DNA of 41,147 nucleotides from Lactiplantibacillus xiangfangensis (GCF_001438845.1 NZ_JQCL01000095.1:1-41147), one strand, 5' to 3'; shown: positions 8,253 through 18,005, counted from the stretch's first letter. Notes: generated by a model from the letters alone, not told the origin. Translations and numbers: made by a program.

Positions 8253-8281
8253 ATTATACATAAGCCCCGGCTTGAATGCAA
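8253..8281 (-). promoter_or_regulatory. Promoter of rpsT
   Basis: On the - strand, TTGCAT (8281-8276), a 17-bp spacer and a perfect TATAAT (8258-8253), 35 bp before the rpsT start. Confidence 0.8.
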
Positions 8282-8322
8282 CAGTTATGTGTAAAGTAAT
8301 TTATCTTGATATGCGTTTGGGG

Positions 8323-8351
8323 TTGATTTTTGGGGACTAGTTTGCTAAACT
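8323..8351 (+). promoter_or_regulatory. Promoter of rpsO
   Basis: TTGATT (8323-8328), a 17-bp spacer and TAAACT (8346-8351). A start near 8358 would give a leader of about 88 nt. Confidence 0.65.
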
Positions 8352-8369
8352 ATCTTAAGTGTTCAGCAA

Positions 8370-8418
8370 CCCTTTACTTAGTTTATCGCGCACCACCAAC
8401 GACTTACTCAGTTTAGGG
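8370..8418 (+). promoter_or_regulatory. Hairpin in the rpsO leader, candidate S15 autoregulatory site
   Basis: CCCTTTACTTAGT (8370-8382) can pair with ACTCAGTTTAGGG (8406-8418) at 10 of 13 positions, ending 11 nt before the ribosome binding site. S15 is known to repress its own mRNA through leader structures in several bacteria. That this one does so is inference. Confidence 0.35.
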
Positions 8419-8445
8419 CAATTATTTGAAAGGTGGTTGATACAC

Positions 8446-8715
8446 ATGGCAATTTCACGCGAAAAGAAGACGGAACTTATTAATAAGTTTGGCCGTCACG
8501 AAGGCGACACTGGTTCAGTTGAAGTTCAAGTTGCAGTTTTAACTGAAGACATCAACGAATTAAACGAACATTTACGTGTTCACAAGAAGGACTTCCACTC
8601 ACAACGTGGGTTAATGAAGAAAATCGGTCATCGTCGTAACTTGTTAGCATATCTTCGTAAAGAAGACGTTAACCGTTACCGTGACTTGATCCAAAGTCTT
8701 GGGCTTCGTCGTTAA
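8446..8715 (+). CDS. rpsO: 30S ribosomal protein S15
   Basis: This 16S rRNA-binding protein needed for early small-subunit assembly has 89 residues. It carries the diagnostic [19 protein letters not shown] and the [19 protein letters not shown] loop that contacts the three-way rRNA junction. The open frame extends 29 codons upstream, but the ATG at 8446 is the family start and has AAAGGTGG 9 nt before it. It is monocistronic, with its own promoter, an 88-nt leader and a strong terminator. Codon use is strongly biased, as in tuf. Confidence 0.98.
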   Translation: MAISREKKTELINKFGRHEGDTGSVEVQVAVLTEDINELNEHLRVHKKDFHSQRGLMKKIGHRRNLLAYLRKEDVNRYRDLIQSLGLRR

Positions 8716-8728
8716 TATTGAAATCGAG

Positions 8729-8758
8729 AGAACTGCCTTCGGGTGGTTCTTTTTTTTT
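8729..8758 (+). terminator. Intrinsic terminator of rpsO
   Basis: A 9-bp stem (8729-8737 with 8742-8750, G-U pairs included) is closed by a TTCG tetraloop and followed by eight Ts. Confidence 0.9.
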
Positions 8759-8856
8759 ACATTTTTAACCATTACTAAAAAATTACATAAACTACATCAA
8801 GACCAAACGGTTGTTCGCTATACTGAACGAGAATTAGCAGAAAGTAGGGAACAGGG

Positions 8857-10056
8857 ATGCAAATAACTCGTTCATTAACACGGAATTTTCGGATTCTTTG
8901 GTTTGGTAGTTTAGTTACTGATTTGGGCAATGCAATGACGTTGCCCTTCATTGTGTTGTATATTCAAACGCTGGGGTCGTTTACCACGGCGCAACTAAAT
9001 GTATTGGGGGCCGCGGCGTTTGCCATTACCTATGCGTGCAAAGCACTAGTCGCACCGTTATGGGGACGACTGGCGGATCAGAAGGGGCGCAAACTGATGT
9101 GTCTACGGGCGTCCGGTGTGATGACCTTTACGATTTTAGGCGTGGGCCTTGCACCAAATGTGACGACACTATTGGTTTTGCGGGCACTCCAAGGGGCGTT
9201 TTCGGGCTATATTAATAATGCTAATGCGCTGATTTCGTTAACGGCACCACCCGCTAAGCGCGGACAAATGCTCAGTAAACTTGTGACTGGCAGTATTAGT
9301 GGGACATTAATGGGACCGTTGCTGGGTAGTGTGCTTGCCAGCACGGTGGGTTATCGGGGGGCCTTTTTTGTGACGAGTGCACTAATGGGACTTGTTTTTG
9401 TCATGACTTGGATTGGGGTTGAAGAACGAGTCACCGTAATCAGTCCCACCGCGTTGCCACCATTAGGACCAGTGTTACGTCAATTGGGTGTGCCATTTTT
9501 GACGGCCTTATTTACATCGTTACTAGTGATTCAGGCAACCACGAACGCCGTGACGCCCTTACTAAGTCTATTTGTCGCGCAACTAGTGCCACAGTCACAG
9601 TTAGTCGTTCTAATGACCGGAATCGTTGCGGCCACACCGGGAATTGCGACGATTTTAATGGCTGGCCGGGTCGGTCGTTTGATAGACCGACTAGGGGCTG
9701 AGCGGTGCCTACTAATCTTTTTCGGCTTAGCAATCGTTGATTTAGCCCTGACGAGTTTTGTACATAACGTTGGTCAACTGATTGCCTGTCGCTTAATTTT
9801 GGGTGTCGCTGATGCCGCCTTACTACCAGCCATTCAAGTGATTACGGTCGAACGGGTGCCGCGGGAAACCTTTGGACGAATCTTTAGCTTGAACCAGTCA
9901 GCCCAAGCTTGTGGAAATGTTTTAGGTCCGGGCTTAGCAGTGCTAGTAGCCAATGCTTGGGGCTACCAACCGATTTTCTTAGTGACGGCGGTGTTAGAAC
10001 TGGTTGCTTTAGGGTTATGGGGGCGTTATTTTTTACGTCACCGGGAGCACGAGTAG
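8857..10056 (+). CDS. MFS transporter, probable multidrug exporter
   Basis: This 399-residue polytopic membrane protein has about 12 predicted helices and belongs to the major facilitator superfamily. The motif between helices 2 and 3 reads GRLADQKGRK, the classic MFS motif A. A GSISGTLMGPLLGS segment in helix 5 resembles motif C of drug/H+ antiporters. It most resembles PmrA/MdtG-type efflux proteins, but the substrate cannot be told. It is probably a single-gene unit between the rpsO terminator and the dapA promoter. TATACT at 8819-8824 could be its -10 box, without a good -35. Confidence 0.85.
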   Translation: MQITRSLTRNFRILWFGSLVTDLGNAMTLPFIVLYIQTLGSFTTAQLNVLGAAAFAITYACKALVAPLWGRLADQKGRKLMCLRASGVMTFTILGVGLAPNVTTLLVLRALQGAFSGYINNANALISLTAPPAKRGQMLSKLVTGSISGTLMGPLLGSVLASTVGYRGAFFVTSALMGLVFVMTWIGVEERVTVISPTALPPLGPVLRQLGVPFLTALFTSLLVIQATTNAVTPLLSLFVAQLVPQSQLVVLMTGIVAATPGIATILMAGRVGRLIDRLGAERCLLIFFGLAIVDLALTSFVHNVGQLIACRLILGVADAALLPAIQVITVERVPRETFGRIFSLNQSAQACGNVLGPGLAVLVANAWGYQPIFLVTAVLELVALGLWGRYFLRHREHE

Positions 10057-10086
10057 GCAATGGGGCGTACGGAAATGGTTCAACTA

Positions 10087-10113
10087 TTGCTTTATATAAA
10101 AATGTGGTAAACT
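10087..10113 (+). promoter_or_regulatory. Possible promoter of dapA-rnjB
   Basis: TTGCTT (10087-10092) and an extended -10 TGG-TAAACT (10108-10113) with a short 15-bp spacer. About 65 nt of leader would follow. Confidence 0.4.
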
Positions 10114-10185
10114 GGGGAGAGTTACTTAATCGGTTCAGGTACGTAGGTACTTGTAAAACTTAATATATAGAGGAGTTTTTAATTC

Positions 10186-11058
10186 ATGAATTTTGAAAAC
10201 GTTGACTTAATGACTGCCATGGTGACCCCGTTTGATGACCAACAACAATTAGACGATGACCGGCTAAAGAGTTTAATTGAGCACTTACTCGCACACGGGA
10301 CTCAGGGACTAATCGTTGGCGGAACCACTGGTGAGGCCCCAACTTTATCTGAAACTGAAAAGTTGGACTTACTAAAAAAGACGGCTAAAATTGTTGCCGG
10401 ACGGGTGCCAATTGTTGCTGGGACGGGTTCTAATAGTACCGCGGCAACGATTGCATTCACTAAAAGAGTCAGTCAAATTGAAGGCATCGACGCGGCTTTA
10501 GTCGTTGTGCCTTACTACAACAAGCCAGACCAGGCCGGAATGATTGCTCACTTTACGGCGGTTGCAGACCAGGGTGGCCTTCCAGTGATTATTTATAATA
10601 TCCCGGGACGGGTCATCGTCAAGATGGAAGTCAAGACCGTTTTAACACTGGCGCAAAATCCAAATATCATCGGGATTAAGCAATGTGCTTCGATGGAAGA
10701 ATTTGGCGCGATTGTTGAAAATGCACCGGCAGACTTTTTAGTTTACACCGGTGAAGATGCGCAGAGCCTGGCTGCTAAAGAAATTGGTGGGGCCGGCGTG
10801 ATTTCCGTGGCTAGTCACTTATACGGTGATGAAATGACGGCGATGTATCAAGCCGTTGCCAAGGGTGATATCGCGACTGCAGCTCGTTACCAACGGGATC
10901 TGACACCCAAAATGAGCGCACTCTTTAGTGCACCATCACCATCGCCAGTAAAAGCGGCCCTGAACCATCTTGGCCAACCCGTGGGTGATCCACGGTTACC
11001 GATCTTACCTTTAAACGCTGAACAAAGTAAACAGTTGTATATGACTTTAAATATTTAA
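10186..11058 (+). CDS. dapA: 4-hydroxy-tetrahydrodipicolinate synthase
   Basis: This Schiff-base aldolase condenses pyruvate with aspartate semialdehyde, the first committed step to diaminopimelate (peptidoglycan) and lysine. It has 290 residues. GGTTGEAPTLSETE carries the substrate-binding Thr pair. VVPYYNKP and YNIPGR carry the catalytic Tyr and Arg, and GIKQCAS the Schiff-base Lys. The TIM-barrel length is normal. The ribosome binding site is AGAGGAG. It is followed 18 nt later by an RNase J gene, the same pairing as dapA-rnjB in B. subtilis. N-acetylneuraminate lyase is a related family but fits the motifs less well. Confidence 0.95.
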   Translation: MNFENVDLMTAMVTPFDDQQQLDDDRLKSLIEHLLAHGTQGLIVGGTTGEAPTLSETEKLDLLKKTAKIVAGRVPIVAGTGSNSTAATIAFTKRVSQIEGIDAALVVVPYYNKPDQAGMIAHFTAVADQGGLPVIIYNIPGRVIVKMEVKTVLTLAQNPNIIGIKQCASMEEFGAIVENAPADFLVYTGEDAQSLAAKEIGGAGVISVASHLYGDEMTAMYQAVAKGDIATAARYQRDLTPKMSALFSAPSPSPVKAALNHLGQPVGDPRLPILPLNAEQSKQLYMTLNI

Positions 11059-11076
11059 TGAATCAAGGTGAAATAA

Positions 11077-12798
11077 TTGAGCTCTAAAATACAAATTACC
11101 CCCTTTGGTGGGGTTCGTGAAAATGGAAAAAATATGTACGCCGTGGAAATTGATGATGACATTTACATCTTAGACTGCGGTTTGAAATACCCGGAAAATG
11201 AACTATTAGGAATCGATATTGTGATCCCTGACTTCAGTTATTTGCGGGAAAATGCTGACCGAATCGTCGGGGTCTTCTTGACTCATGGCCATGCGGATGC
11301 AATTGGGGCGTTACCATACTTCTTAAATGAGTTTAACGTGCCCGTTTTTGGTTCAGAATTAACGATTGAATTGGCCAAGATCCAATTACAAAAGGATCCG
11401 AAGGCAAAGAAGTTTAACGACTTTCACATTGTTAACGAAAAGACCGAAATTGATTTTGGCAATGTCACGGCTTCGTTCTTCCGGACAACGCATTCGATCC
11501 CTGATTCAATGGGAATTGTCTTACAAACTGATGCGGGTTCGATTGTTTACACGGGTGACTTCAAGTTTGACCCGACCGCAGAGGGTGACTATCAGACCGA
11601 TTTTGCACGCTTAGCTGAAATTGGTTCTAAGCACGTATTGGCGCTATTAAGTGATTCAGCCAATGCTGAAAACTTTGACCAACCAGTTAGTGAACGTGAA
11701 ATTGCCTCTTACGTGTTAGAGACTTTCAAGTATCATCCCGGTCGGATTATTGTAGCTTCAGTTGCATCAAACATTTTGCGTATTCAGCAAGTGTTAGACG
11801 CAGCGGCCAAGGCTGGGCGCAAAGTGGCGCTAATGCCAGGTGACGTGGAAAGCATTATTAACACGGCGATTAAGTTAGGCAAGTTACGGATGCCTGAAGA
11901 CGTCGTGGTTCCACTTAAGTCGATTGACAGCCTTGAACCAAACCAAGTAGTCATTTTACAAACGGGCCGAATGGGTGAACCCATCAAGGCATTACAACGG
12001 ATGTCCAACAAGCAAGAGGGCAAAGTTAATATTGAAAAGGGCGACTTAGTCTTCATTACGACGACGCCGTCACACTCAATGGAAACGGTCGTCGCTAAGA
12101 CCCGGGATATGATTTACCGGGCCGGTGCCGACGTCAAAGCCATTGCGGATGAAATGAATTCGTCTGGTCACGCTACAAAGCGCGATTTACAAATGATGAT
12201 GAATTTGATGAAGCCAGAGTACTTTATTCCAATTCAAGGTGAATACCGCTTATTGGACGCACACGCGGCGTTTGCAAAAGAAGTCGGCATTCCTGAAGAC
12301 CACATTTTTATTGCTGCTAAGGGTGACCAACTCACGTACGATGGCGACAATATGCATTTGTCCGGCTCAATTGAAGTTGGCGATACCATGATTGATGGGA
12401 TCGGTGTCGGTGACATCGGAAACATCGTTTTACGGGATCGGAAGATCTTATCTGAAGACGGGATTTTTGTTGCGGTTGTGACAATTGACCGGAAGAAGAA
12501 GAAAATTATTTCAACGCCAAAAATCACTTCCCGGGGCTTTGTATACGTTAAAACGAGCAAAGACCTCATGCAAGAAAGCGCTGAACTGGTTAAAGAAACG
12601 GTTCAATCTAACTTGGACAACAAAGAGTTTGATTGGGGCCATTTAAAGCAAGCAGTTCGTGAAAAGTTGAACCACTACTTGTGGGATCAAACGAAGCGCC
12701 ATCCCGTGATTTTGCCGGTTATCATGGAAGTTAACCAGCATCATCGGCGGCATAAAAAAGCAAAAACAGCGGAAACTGGAACCGAAAAACAAGCTTAG
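11077..12798 (+). CDS. rnjB: Ribonuclease J2 (metallo-beta-lactamase/beta-CASP)
   Basis: This exo/endoribonuclease subunit partners RNase J1 in mRNA decay and rRNA processing. The 573-residue protein has a metallo-beta-lactamase domain, a beta-CASP domain (SGHATKRDLQMMMNLMKPEYFIPIQGEYR region near 360) and a C-terminal RNase J domain. The metal motif reads THGHADAIG (His70, His72, Asp74). Ala75 replaces the His of the canonical HxHxDH, as expected for the weakly active J2 paralogue. Pairing with dapA also points to rnjB. The start is TTG with GGTGAAA upstream. The His/Lys-rich tail (HHRRHKKAK) is longer than usual. J1 should be encoded elsewhere. Confidence 0.9.
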   Translation: MSSKIQITPFGGVRENGKNMYAVEIDDDIYILDCGLKYPENELLGIDIVIPDFSYLRENADRIVGVFLTHGHADAIGALPYFLNEFNVPVFGSELTIELAKIQLQKDPKAKKFNDFHIVNEKTEIDFGNVTASFFRTTHSIPDSMGIVLQTDAGSIVYTGDFKFDPTAEGDYQTDFARLAEIGSKHVLALLSDSANAENFDQPVSEREIASYVLETFKYHPGRIIVASVASNILRIQQVLDAAAKAGRKVALMPGDVESIINTAIKLGKLRMPEDVVVPLKSIDSLEPNQVVILQTGRMGEPIKALQRMSNKQEGKVNIEKGDLVFITTTPSHSMETVVAKTRDMIYRAGADVKAIADEMNSSGHATKRDLQMMMNLMKPEYFIPIQGEYRLLDAHAAFAKEVGIPEDHIFIAAKGDQLTYDGDNMHLSGSIEVGDTMIDGIGVGDIGNIVLRDRKILSEDGIFVAVVTIDRKKKKIISTPKITSRGFVYVKTSKDLMQESAELVKETVQSNLDNKEFDWGHLKQAVREKLNHYLWDQTKRHPVILPVIMEVNQHHRRHKKAKTAETGTEKQA

Positions 12799-12800
12799 TT

Positions 12801-12829
12801 AAAAGGTCGGGTTAGTTCCCGGCTTTTTT
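12801..12829 (+). terminator. Intrinsic terminator after rnjB
   Basis: AAAAGGTCGGG pairs with CCCGGCTTTT around TTAGTT, followed by Ts. It ends 31 nt before the next gene, so partial read-through is possible. Confidence 0.7.
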
Positions 12830-12859
12830 GCTAGGAAAAAATTGATAGGGGGCTTACGA

Positions 12860-13771
12860 GTGTCATTAGCAGAAACCCGTACCGCGGCGGAAAAAGCAAC
12901 CGCAACTGAAAAATGGTCAGAGGCAGCGAGCTTATGGGAAACGGTCTATCAAGCTGAACAGACGGCGGACAACAATTACCAGTTGGTGACGGCCTTAGTT
13001 GCCGATGAGCAATTTTTGGCAGCTAGCACCACCGCGGCGGAATTTGAACAGACGTATCTTAAAACGGATCAAGCAGCTGACCTGTACTTGACGGCACTAC
13101 TGAAGAGTCATCAGTTTATTCCGGCACATATCCTGCTCAATGCTCGTCAGGTGAGTTCTTGGACGCACGGTGCTCAGAATCGAATTCAAGCCGCAGAAAA
13201 TCAAGCTGAGCAGACCATGGCAACCACTTTGGACACGACGATGCGCCAGTTTTATCATTTATCCGATCAACCAGTCGGTGCGCAGACAGAACGATTACAG
13301 GCTGCTAAACATTTAACTTACGGGAAATATTTAACTGCGGCTAAGTTTTTATTAGTCGATCCGTTTTTGCATCAACTTTCACGGGTAGAAGTGCTCTATA
13401 CGCTCTGCGCAATGGGGGTGCCTGACGAAGTAACGATGCAAACGTTTGATGAACAACGGGTCACGGTTGTGCCGGCAACCTTACCCGCAATGGGGGAAGA
13501 TGCAACTAGTCTAGCGGTACAACAAGTCTTAACGGAAATGATTGGGCAAGATGACCCGACACTATACGCGGGGCTTCAGGCGCTGTTATCTTTACAGTTG
13601 ATGTTTCTCTATCCGCAAATTGAGCGGGTTATTTTGGATGCGGAAGTATGGGTCAAGGTTTTTGTTGGGTTACAAACGGGCCAACTTTCTGAAAATAATA
13701 ATCCACAAACTTCACGAATCGTTGCGGTACAACAAAAAATCCAGCAAATGATCCAAGATTTGCAAAAATAA
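12860..13771 (+). CDS. Helical-repeat (TPR-like) protein of unknown function
   Basis: This 303-residue soluble protein is built almost entirely of Ala-, Glu- and Leu-rich helices with TPR-like spacing (for example WSEAASLWETVYQAE near residues 20-35). No signal peptide, membrane helix or catalytic motif is visible. A protein-interaction role is likely but unproven. The GTG at 12860 is preferred because AGGGGG lies 8 nt upstream; an in-frame TTG at 12842 has no ribosome binding site. It lies between rnjB and tuf, and its partner is unknown. Confidence 0.75.
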   Translation: MSLAETRTAAEKATATEKWSEAASLWETVYQAEQTADNNYQLVTALVADEQFLAASTTAAEFEQTYLKTDQAADLYLTALLKSHQFIPAHILLNARQVSSWTHGAQNRIQAAENQAEQTMATTLDTTMRQFYHLSDQPVGAQTERLQAAKHLTYGKYLTAAKFLLVDPFLHQLSRVEVLYTLCAMGVPDEVTMQTFDEQRVTVVPATLPAMGEDATSLAVQQVLTEMIGQDDPTLYAGLQALLSLQLMFLYPQIERVILDAEVWVKVFVGLQTGQLSENNNPQTSRIVAVQQKIQQMIQDLQK

Positions 13772-13772
13772 G

Positions 13773-13797
13773 TGTAAGCAATAAGCTTTTGCTTACA
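13773..13797 (+). terminator. Hairpin after the TPR-like gene, weak terminator
   Basis: TGTAAGCAA (13773-13781) pairs perfectly with TTGCTTACA (13789-13797). The following T run is 8 nt away, so termination is uncertain. Confidence 0.45.
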
Positions 13798-13824
13798 AAA
13801 ATTCATTTTTTTGGATAATATCTG

Positions 13825-13853
13825 TTTACAAATCCTAGCCGTCTATATATAAT
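13825..13853 (+). promoter_or_regulatory. tuf promoter P1
   Basis: TTTACA (13825-13830), a 17-bp spacer and a perfect TATAAT (13848-13853). Confidence 0.85.
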
Positions 13854-13884
13854 GTTTAAGGATTCCTAGTGATGGGTGCGTGAT

Positions 13885-13913
13885 TTGGCCTTTTTACTGG
13901 GATGTAGTATAAT
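13885..13913 (+). promoter_or_regulatory. tuf promoter P2
   Basis: TTGGCC (13885-13890), a 17-bp spacer and TATAAT (13908-13913), 60 bp downstream of P1. Two tandem promoters fit a very highly expressed gene. Confidence 0.65.
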
Positions 13914-13921
13914 ATTAACTA

Positions 13922-13960
13922 AAGAATTGTCGGGACATTTTTTGTCCTGACACAATTCTT
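13922..13960 (+). promoter_or_regulatory. Long hairpin at the 5' end of the tuf leader
   Basis: AAGAATTGT (13922-13930) pairs with ACAATTCTT (13952-13960), extended inside by CGGGAC with GTCCTG. It ends 11 nt before AGGAGG, so it does not hide the ribosome binding site. Its position at the very 5' end of a P2 transcript suggests mRNA protection. Confidence 0.6.
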
Positions 13961-13985
13961 GCGAAAATCACAGGAGGTTTCATTA

Positions 13986-15173
<1,188 letters not shown>

Positions 15174-15202
15174 TCTCTAACTGATTTTCATTGATTCACT
15201 TT

Positions 15203-15239
15203 AAGAGACTTGGAAGCTTGCTTCCGAGTCTCTTTTTTT
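15203..15239 (+). terminator. Intrinsic terminator of tuf
   Basis: A 13-bp stem (15203-15215 with 15222-15234, one G-U) with a 6-nt loop and a T run. Confidence 0.9.
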
Positions 15240-15290
15240 AAGAAAGTTCACAATAAAACGCCTAAGCATACGCTTTTTTAGCTGATTTGG

Positions 15291-15319
15291 TTTACTTTAT
15301 GGAATTGATAGGTTAAAAT
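15291..15319 (+). promoter_or_regulatory. Promoter of tig
   Basis: TTTACT (15291-15296), a 17-bp spacer and TAAAAT (15314-15319). A TTGACA at 15318-15323 lacks a matching -10 box. Confidence 0.6.
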
Positions 15320-15377
15320 TGACAAGTATGCAATTGACATGAATTGTTGAAAATATTAATGTTTCGGAGGGAATACA

Positions 15378-16697
15378 ATGGCTGCAAAGTGGGAAAAGAA
15401 GGAAGGCAACCAAGGCGAATTAACGTTCGAAATTGGTGCTGATAAGATCAAAGAAGGTATTGACAAAGCCTTCCAACAGACTAAAAAGAATTTAAACGTT
15501 CCTGGATTCCGTAAGGGTAAGGTTCCACGTCAAATCTTTAATCAAATGTATGGTGAAGAAGCACTTTACCAAGATGCATTGAACATCGTGCTCCCAGAAG
15601 CATATGAACAAGCCATTAAAGATACTGAAATCGAACCAGTTGATCAACCTAAGATCGATGTTGACAGCATGGAAAAGGGTCAGCCTTGGGTATTAAAAGC
15701 CGTTGTTACGGTTAAGCCTGAAGTTAAACTTGGCGAATACAAGGGCCTTAGTGTAACGCGTCAGAACACTCGTGTTTACGCTAAAGACGTTGATGCCGAA
15801 TTAGAATCACGTCGCGAAAAGCAAGCTGAATTAGTTCTTAAAGAAGACCAACCAGCTGCTAAGGGCGACACGGTTGTTATTGACTTCAAAGGTTTCGTCG
15901 ATGGCGAACCATTTGAAGGCGGCGAATCAGAAAACTACTCCCTTGAATTGGGCTCAAACTCATTCATCCCTGGCTTTGAAGACCAATTAGTTGGTGTTAA
16001 AGCTGGCGAAGAAACTGAAGTTAAGGTAACCTTCCCTAAGGATTACCAAGCTGAAGACTTACAAGACAAGGAAGCTACTTTCAAGGTTACGGTTCACGAA
16101 GTTAAGACTAAGGAACTCCCTGAATTAGACGACGAATTTGCAAAGGACGTTGACGAAGACGTTGACACCCTTGAAGAATTAAAAGCTAAGATCAAGGACG
16201 AACTTAAGGACCAAAAGGAAAAGGCTGCCCATGACGCTATTGAAGACGAAGCTTTAAACCAAGCCGTTGACAATGCTGAAATCCAAGCTATTCCTGATGC
16301 CATGAAGGAAGACGATATTCATCGTCAAATGGACCAATACTTGGCTAACATGCAACAACAAGGTATCGATCCTAAGACTTACTACAAGTTAACTGGTACT
16401 TCTGAAGATGACTTGCACAAGCAATTTGCTGCTGATGCAGACCACCGTGTAAAGACTAACTTGGTCTTAGAAGCAGTTGTCGAAGCTGAAAACATCAAGC
16501 CTTCTAAGGATGAACTTGATGCCGAAGTTAAAGACTTAGCTGGCCAATACAACATGGAAGAAAGTGCCGTTCGCGGTGCCTTAACTGATGACATGTTGTC
16601 ACATGACATTGCCATTCGCCAAGCCGTTGATTTGATCAGCGACTCAGCAAAGCAAAATGCCAAGGCTGACGATAAAAAAGAAGACAGCAAAGACTAA
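15378..16697 (+). CDS. tig: Trigger factor, ribosome-bound chaperone and peptidyl-prolyl isomerase
   Basis: It binds nascent chains at the ribosome exit tunnel. The 439-residue protein has the usual three parts. The N-terminal ribosome-binding domain carries the signature [10 protein letters not shown] near residue 44. An FKBP-type isomerase domain spans about 160-245 ([20 protein letters not shown]). A long acidic helical C-terminal domain follows. The start has GGAGGG upstream. The gene is monocistronic with its own promoter and terminator. Linkage to clpX downstream is conserved in Firmicutes, here interrupted by an acyltransferase gene. Confidence 0.98.
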   Translation: MAAKWEKKEGNQGELTFEIGADKIKEGIDKAFQQTKKNLNVPGFRKGKVPRQIFNQMYGEEALYQDALNIVLPEAYEQAIKDTEIEPVDQPKIDVDSMEKGQPWVLKAVVTVKPEVKLGEYKGLSVTRQNTRVYAKDVDAELESRREKQAELVLKEDQPAAKGDTVVIDFKGFVDGEPFEGGESENYSLELGSNSFIPGFEDQLVGVKAGEETEVKVTFPKDYQAEDLQDKEATFKVTVHEVKTKELPELDDEFAKDVDEDVDTLEELKAKIKDELKDQKEKAAHDAIEDEALNQAVDNAEIQAIPDAMKEDDIHRQMDQYLANMQQQGIDPKTYYKLTGTSEDDLHKQFAADADHRVKTNLVLEAVVEAENIKPSKDELDAEVKDLAGQYNMEESAVRGALTDDMLSHDIAIRQAVDLISDSAKQNAKADDKKEDSKD

Positions 16698-16730
16698 TTT
16701 TTAAAAATTAGATCGTGATTGTTTGTCACG

Positions 16731-16769
16731 AAAGGTCTGGGTGCTTACAAAGTGCTCAGGCCTTTTTTT
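16731..16769 (+). terminator. Intrinsic terminator of tig
   Basis: AAAGGTCTGGG pairs with CTCAGGCCTTT (G-U pairs included), followed by a T run. Confidence 0.8.
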
Positions 16770-16795
16770 GTGGACATTGCGAAGTAGAGGGTAAT

Positions 16796-17851
16796 ATGGA
16801 TGTTATTTTATTATTAATTGTTATTTGGTTCGCTGGCTCACTACGGTATCGTACGGCCGGCCCGACGGCGACTGACTTGGATCGGGGTACCACCACGACC
16901 ATTAACGGTCTATTTATCTTACTGGTGCTATTTGGTCATTTTATGACGTTTATTCAAATGCCGAGTGAATTTGCTAGGGTGACCCGGCTTTGGATGGCCG
17001 TTAAAGGGCAACTCATTGTAACGACGTTTCTGTTCTTTTCGGGTTACGGTCTAAGTATCCAGTACCAAAAACGGGGTCCCCAGTATTTAAAAACGTTTCC
17101 GAAGCACCGATTTTTATTTTTATGGGGGAAGTTTGCCGTTGCAATCACGTTGTACGCCATTGTAGCGTGGTTACGGGGGAAGCACTATTCGTCATGGCAC
17201 CTTTTGGGAAGTTATTTAGGACTCACGACGATTGGCAACAGCGCATGGTACGTCTTCACCATCTTGCTCATGTACTTAATCTCGTACGTCGCTTGGCGGC
17301 TCTTGCCGCAAAACTGCTGGGGCGCAATTGGGATAATGGCTTTGGGTAGTGTGCTATACATCGTCATTGCTAGTGCCTTTTTACCGGAGTACTATTTCTG
17401 TACCGTCTTTTGCTACGTGGCGGGGGTGGTCTACGGCTACTATAAAATTCGGTTGGAAAATAGAATCTGCCGTAACTGGATCACGTATTTATCAGTGGGG
17501 TTAATAACCGTGCTAGGGTTTGCCGCGAGTTACGTACTGTGCGCAAACAGTATTGGTCTACGCCGTGACGTTAGCTATCAAATTGCGGCTATCCTGTTTG
17601 CGTTTTGTTTTGTCTTACTAGCCATGAGCTTTTCTATCCATAACCGCGTGTTGGCCTATCTTGGTGGACCGGCCTTATTTGCCATTTACGTTTTGCAACG
17701 GTTGCCGATGATCTGGTTGCAAAATACTTGGTTAGCAAAGCAACCAGTTCTTTATTTTAGTGGCGTATTAATTTTAACCGTTATATTAGGGTGGTTGTTT
17801 GACCAAGGCTTTAACCGTGGGTGGAAGCATCTTGTCCTGCGACGTGCTTAA
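16796..17851 (+). CDS. Membrane acyltransferase family protein (acyltransferase 3-like)
   Basis: This 351-residue polytopic protein has about ten membrane helices. The second helix region reads TINGLFILLVLFGHF, resembling the conserved His-containing start of acyltransferase 3 (OafA/WecH-type) proteins. These move acetyl or other acyl groups onto cell-surface glycans. The substrate is unknown; wall polymer or capsule acetylation is a reasonable guess. The ATG at 16796 (TAGAGGG just upstream) is chosen because the longer frame would translate the tig terminator. It sits alone between the tig terminator and the clpX leader, probably a lineage-specific insertion. No terminator was seen after it. 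Confidence 0.75.
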   Translation: MDVILLLIVIWFAGSLRYRTAGPTATDLDRGTTTTINGLFILLVLFGHFMTFIQMPSEFARVTRLWMAVKGQLIVTTFLFFSGYGLSIQYQKRGPQYLKTFPKHRFLFLWGKFAVAITLYAIVAWLRGKHYSSWHLLGSYLGLTTIGNSAWYVFTILLMYLISYVAWRLLPQNCWGAIGIMALGSVLYIVIASAFLPEYYFCTVFCYVAGVVYGYYKIRLENRICRNWITYLSVGLITVLGFAASYVLCANSIGLRRDVSYQIAAILFAFCFVLLAMSFSIHNRVLAYLGGPALFAIYVLQRLPMIWLQNTWLAKQPVLYFSGVLILTVILGWLFDQGFNRGWKHLVLRRA

Positions 17852-17951
17852 AAGCATTTTGAGCGTTAGTCTGGGAATCACTCCGGCAAAGGTTGGTTCG
17901 CTTATATCGGTAACTTTATGAACAAATCGTTTCTGATTTTCAGGGGACCAT

Positions 17952-17960
17952 GTTATAGTA
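17952..17960 (+). promoter_or_regulatory. Possible clpX promoter, extended -10 box
   Basis: TGT followed by TATAGT lies about 92 bp before the clpX start and upstream of the hairpin at 17975-18005. The -35 region is not convincing. Confidence 0.35.
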
Positions 17961-17974
17961 ATGAACGAAGCAAT

Positions 17975-18005
17975 CGGGGCAACGCTGGTTTTGGCCCCGG
18001 TTTTC
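17975..18005 (+). promoter_or_regulatory. Terminator-like hairpin in the clpX leader
   Basis: CGGGGC (17975-17980) pairs with GCCCCG (17994-17999), with AAC/GTT inside, followed by GTTTTCTGTT. It may be the terminator of the acyltransferase gene or an attenuator in the clpX leader. Confidence 0.5.

Noticed and set aside
7995-8294. 99-codon open frame antisense to rpsT
   Set aside because: It is the mirror of a highly biased ribosomal gene; no ribosome binding site or domain.
12234-12569. 111-codon open frame antisense to rnjB
   Set aside because: Shadow frame; the sense strand encodes a conserved RNase J domain.
15318-15346. TTGACA before tig as a promoter
   Set aside because: The -10 position 17 bp downstream is not TATAAT-like; TTTACT/TAAAAT at 15291-15319 is better.
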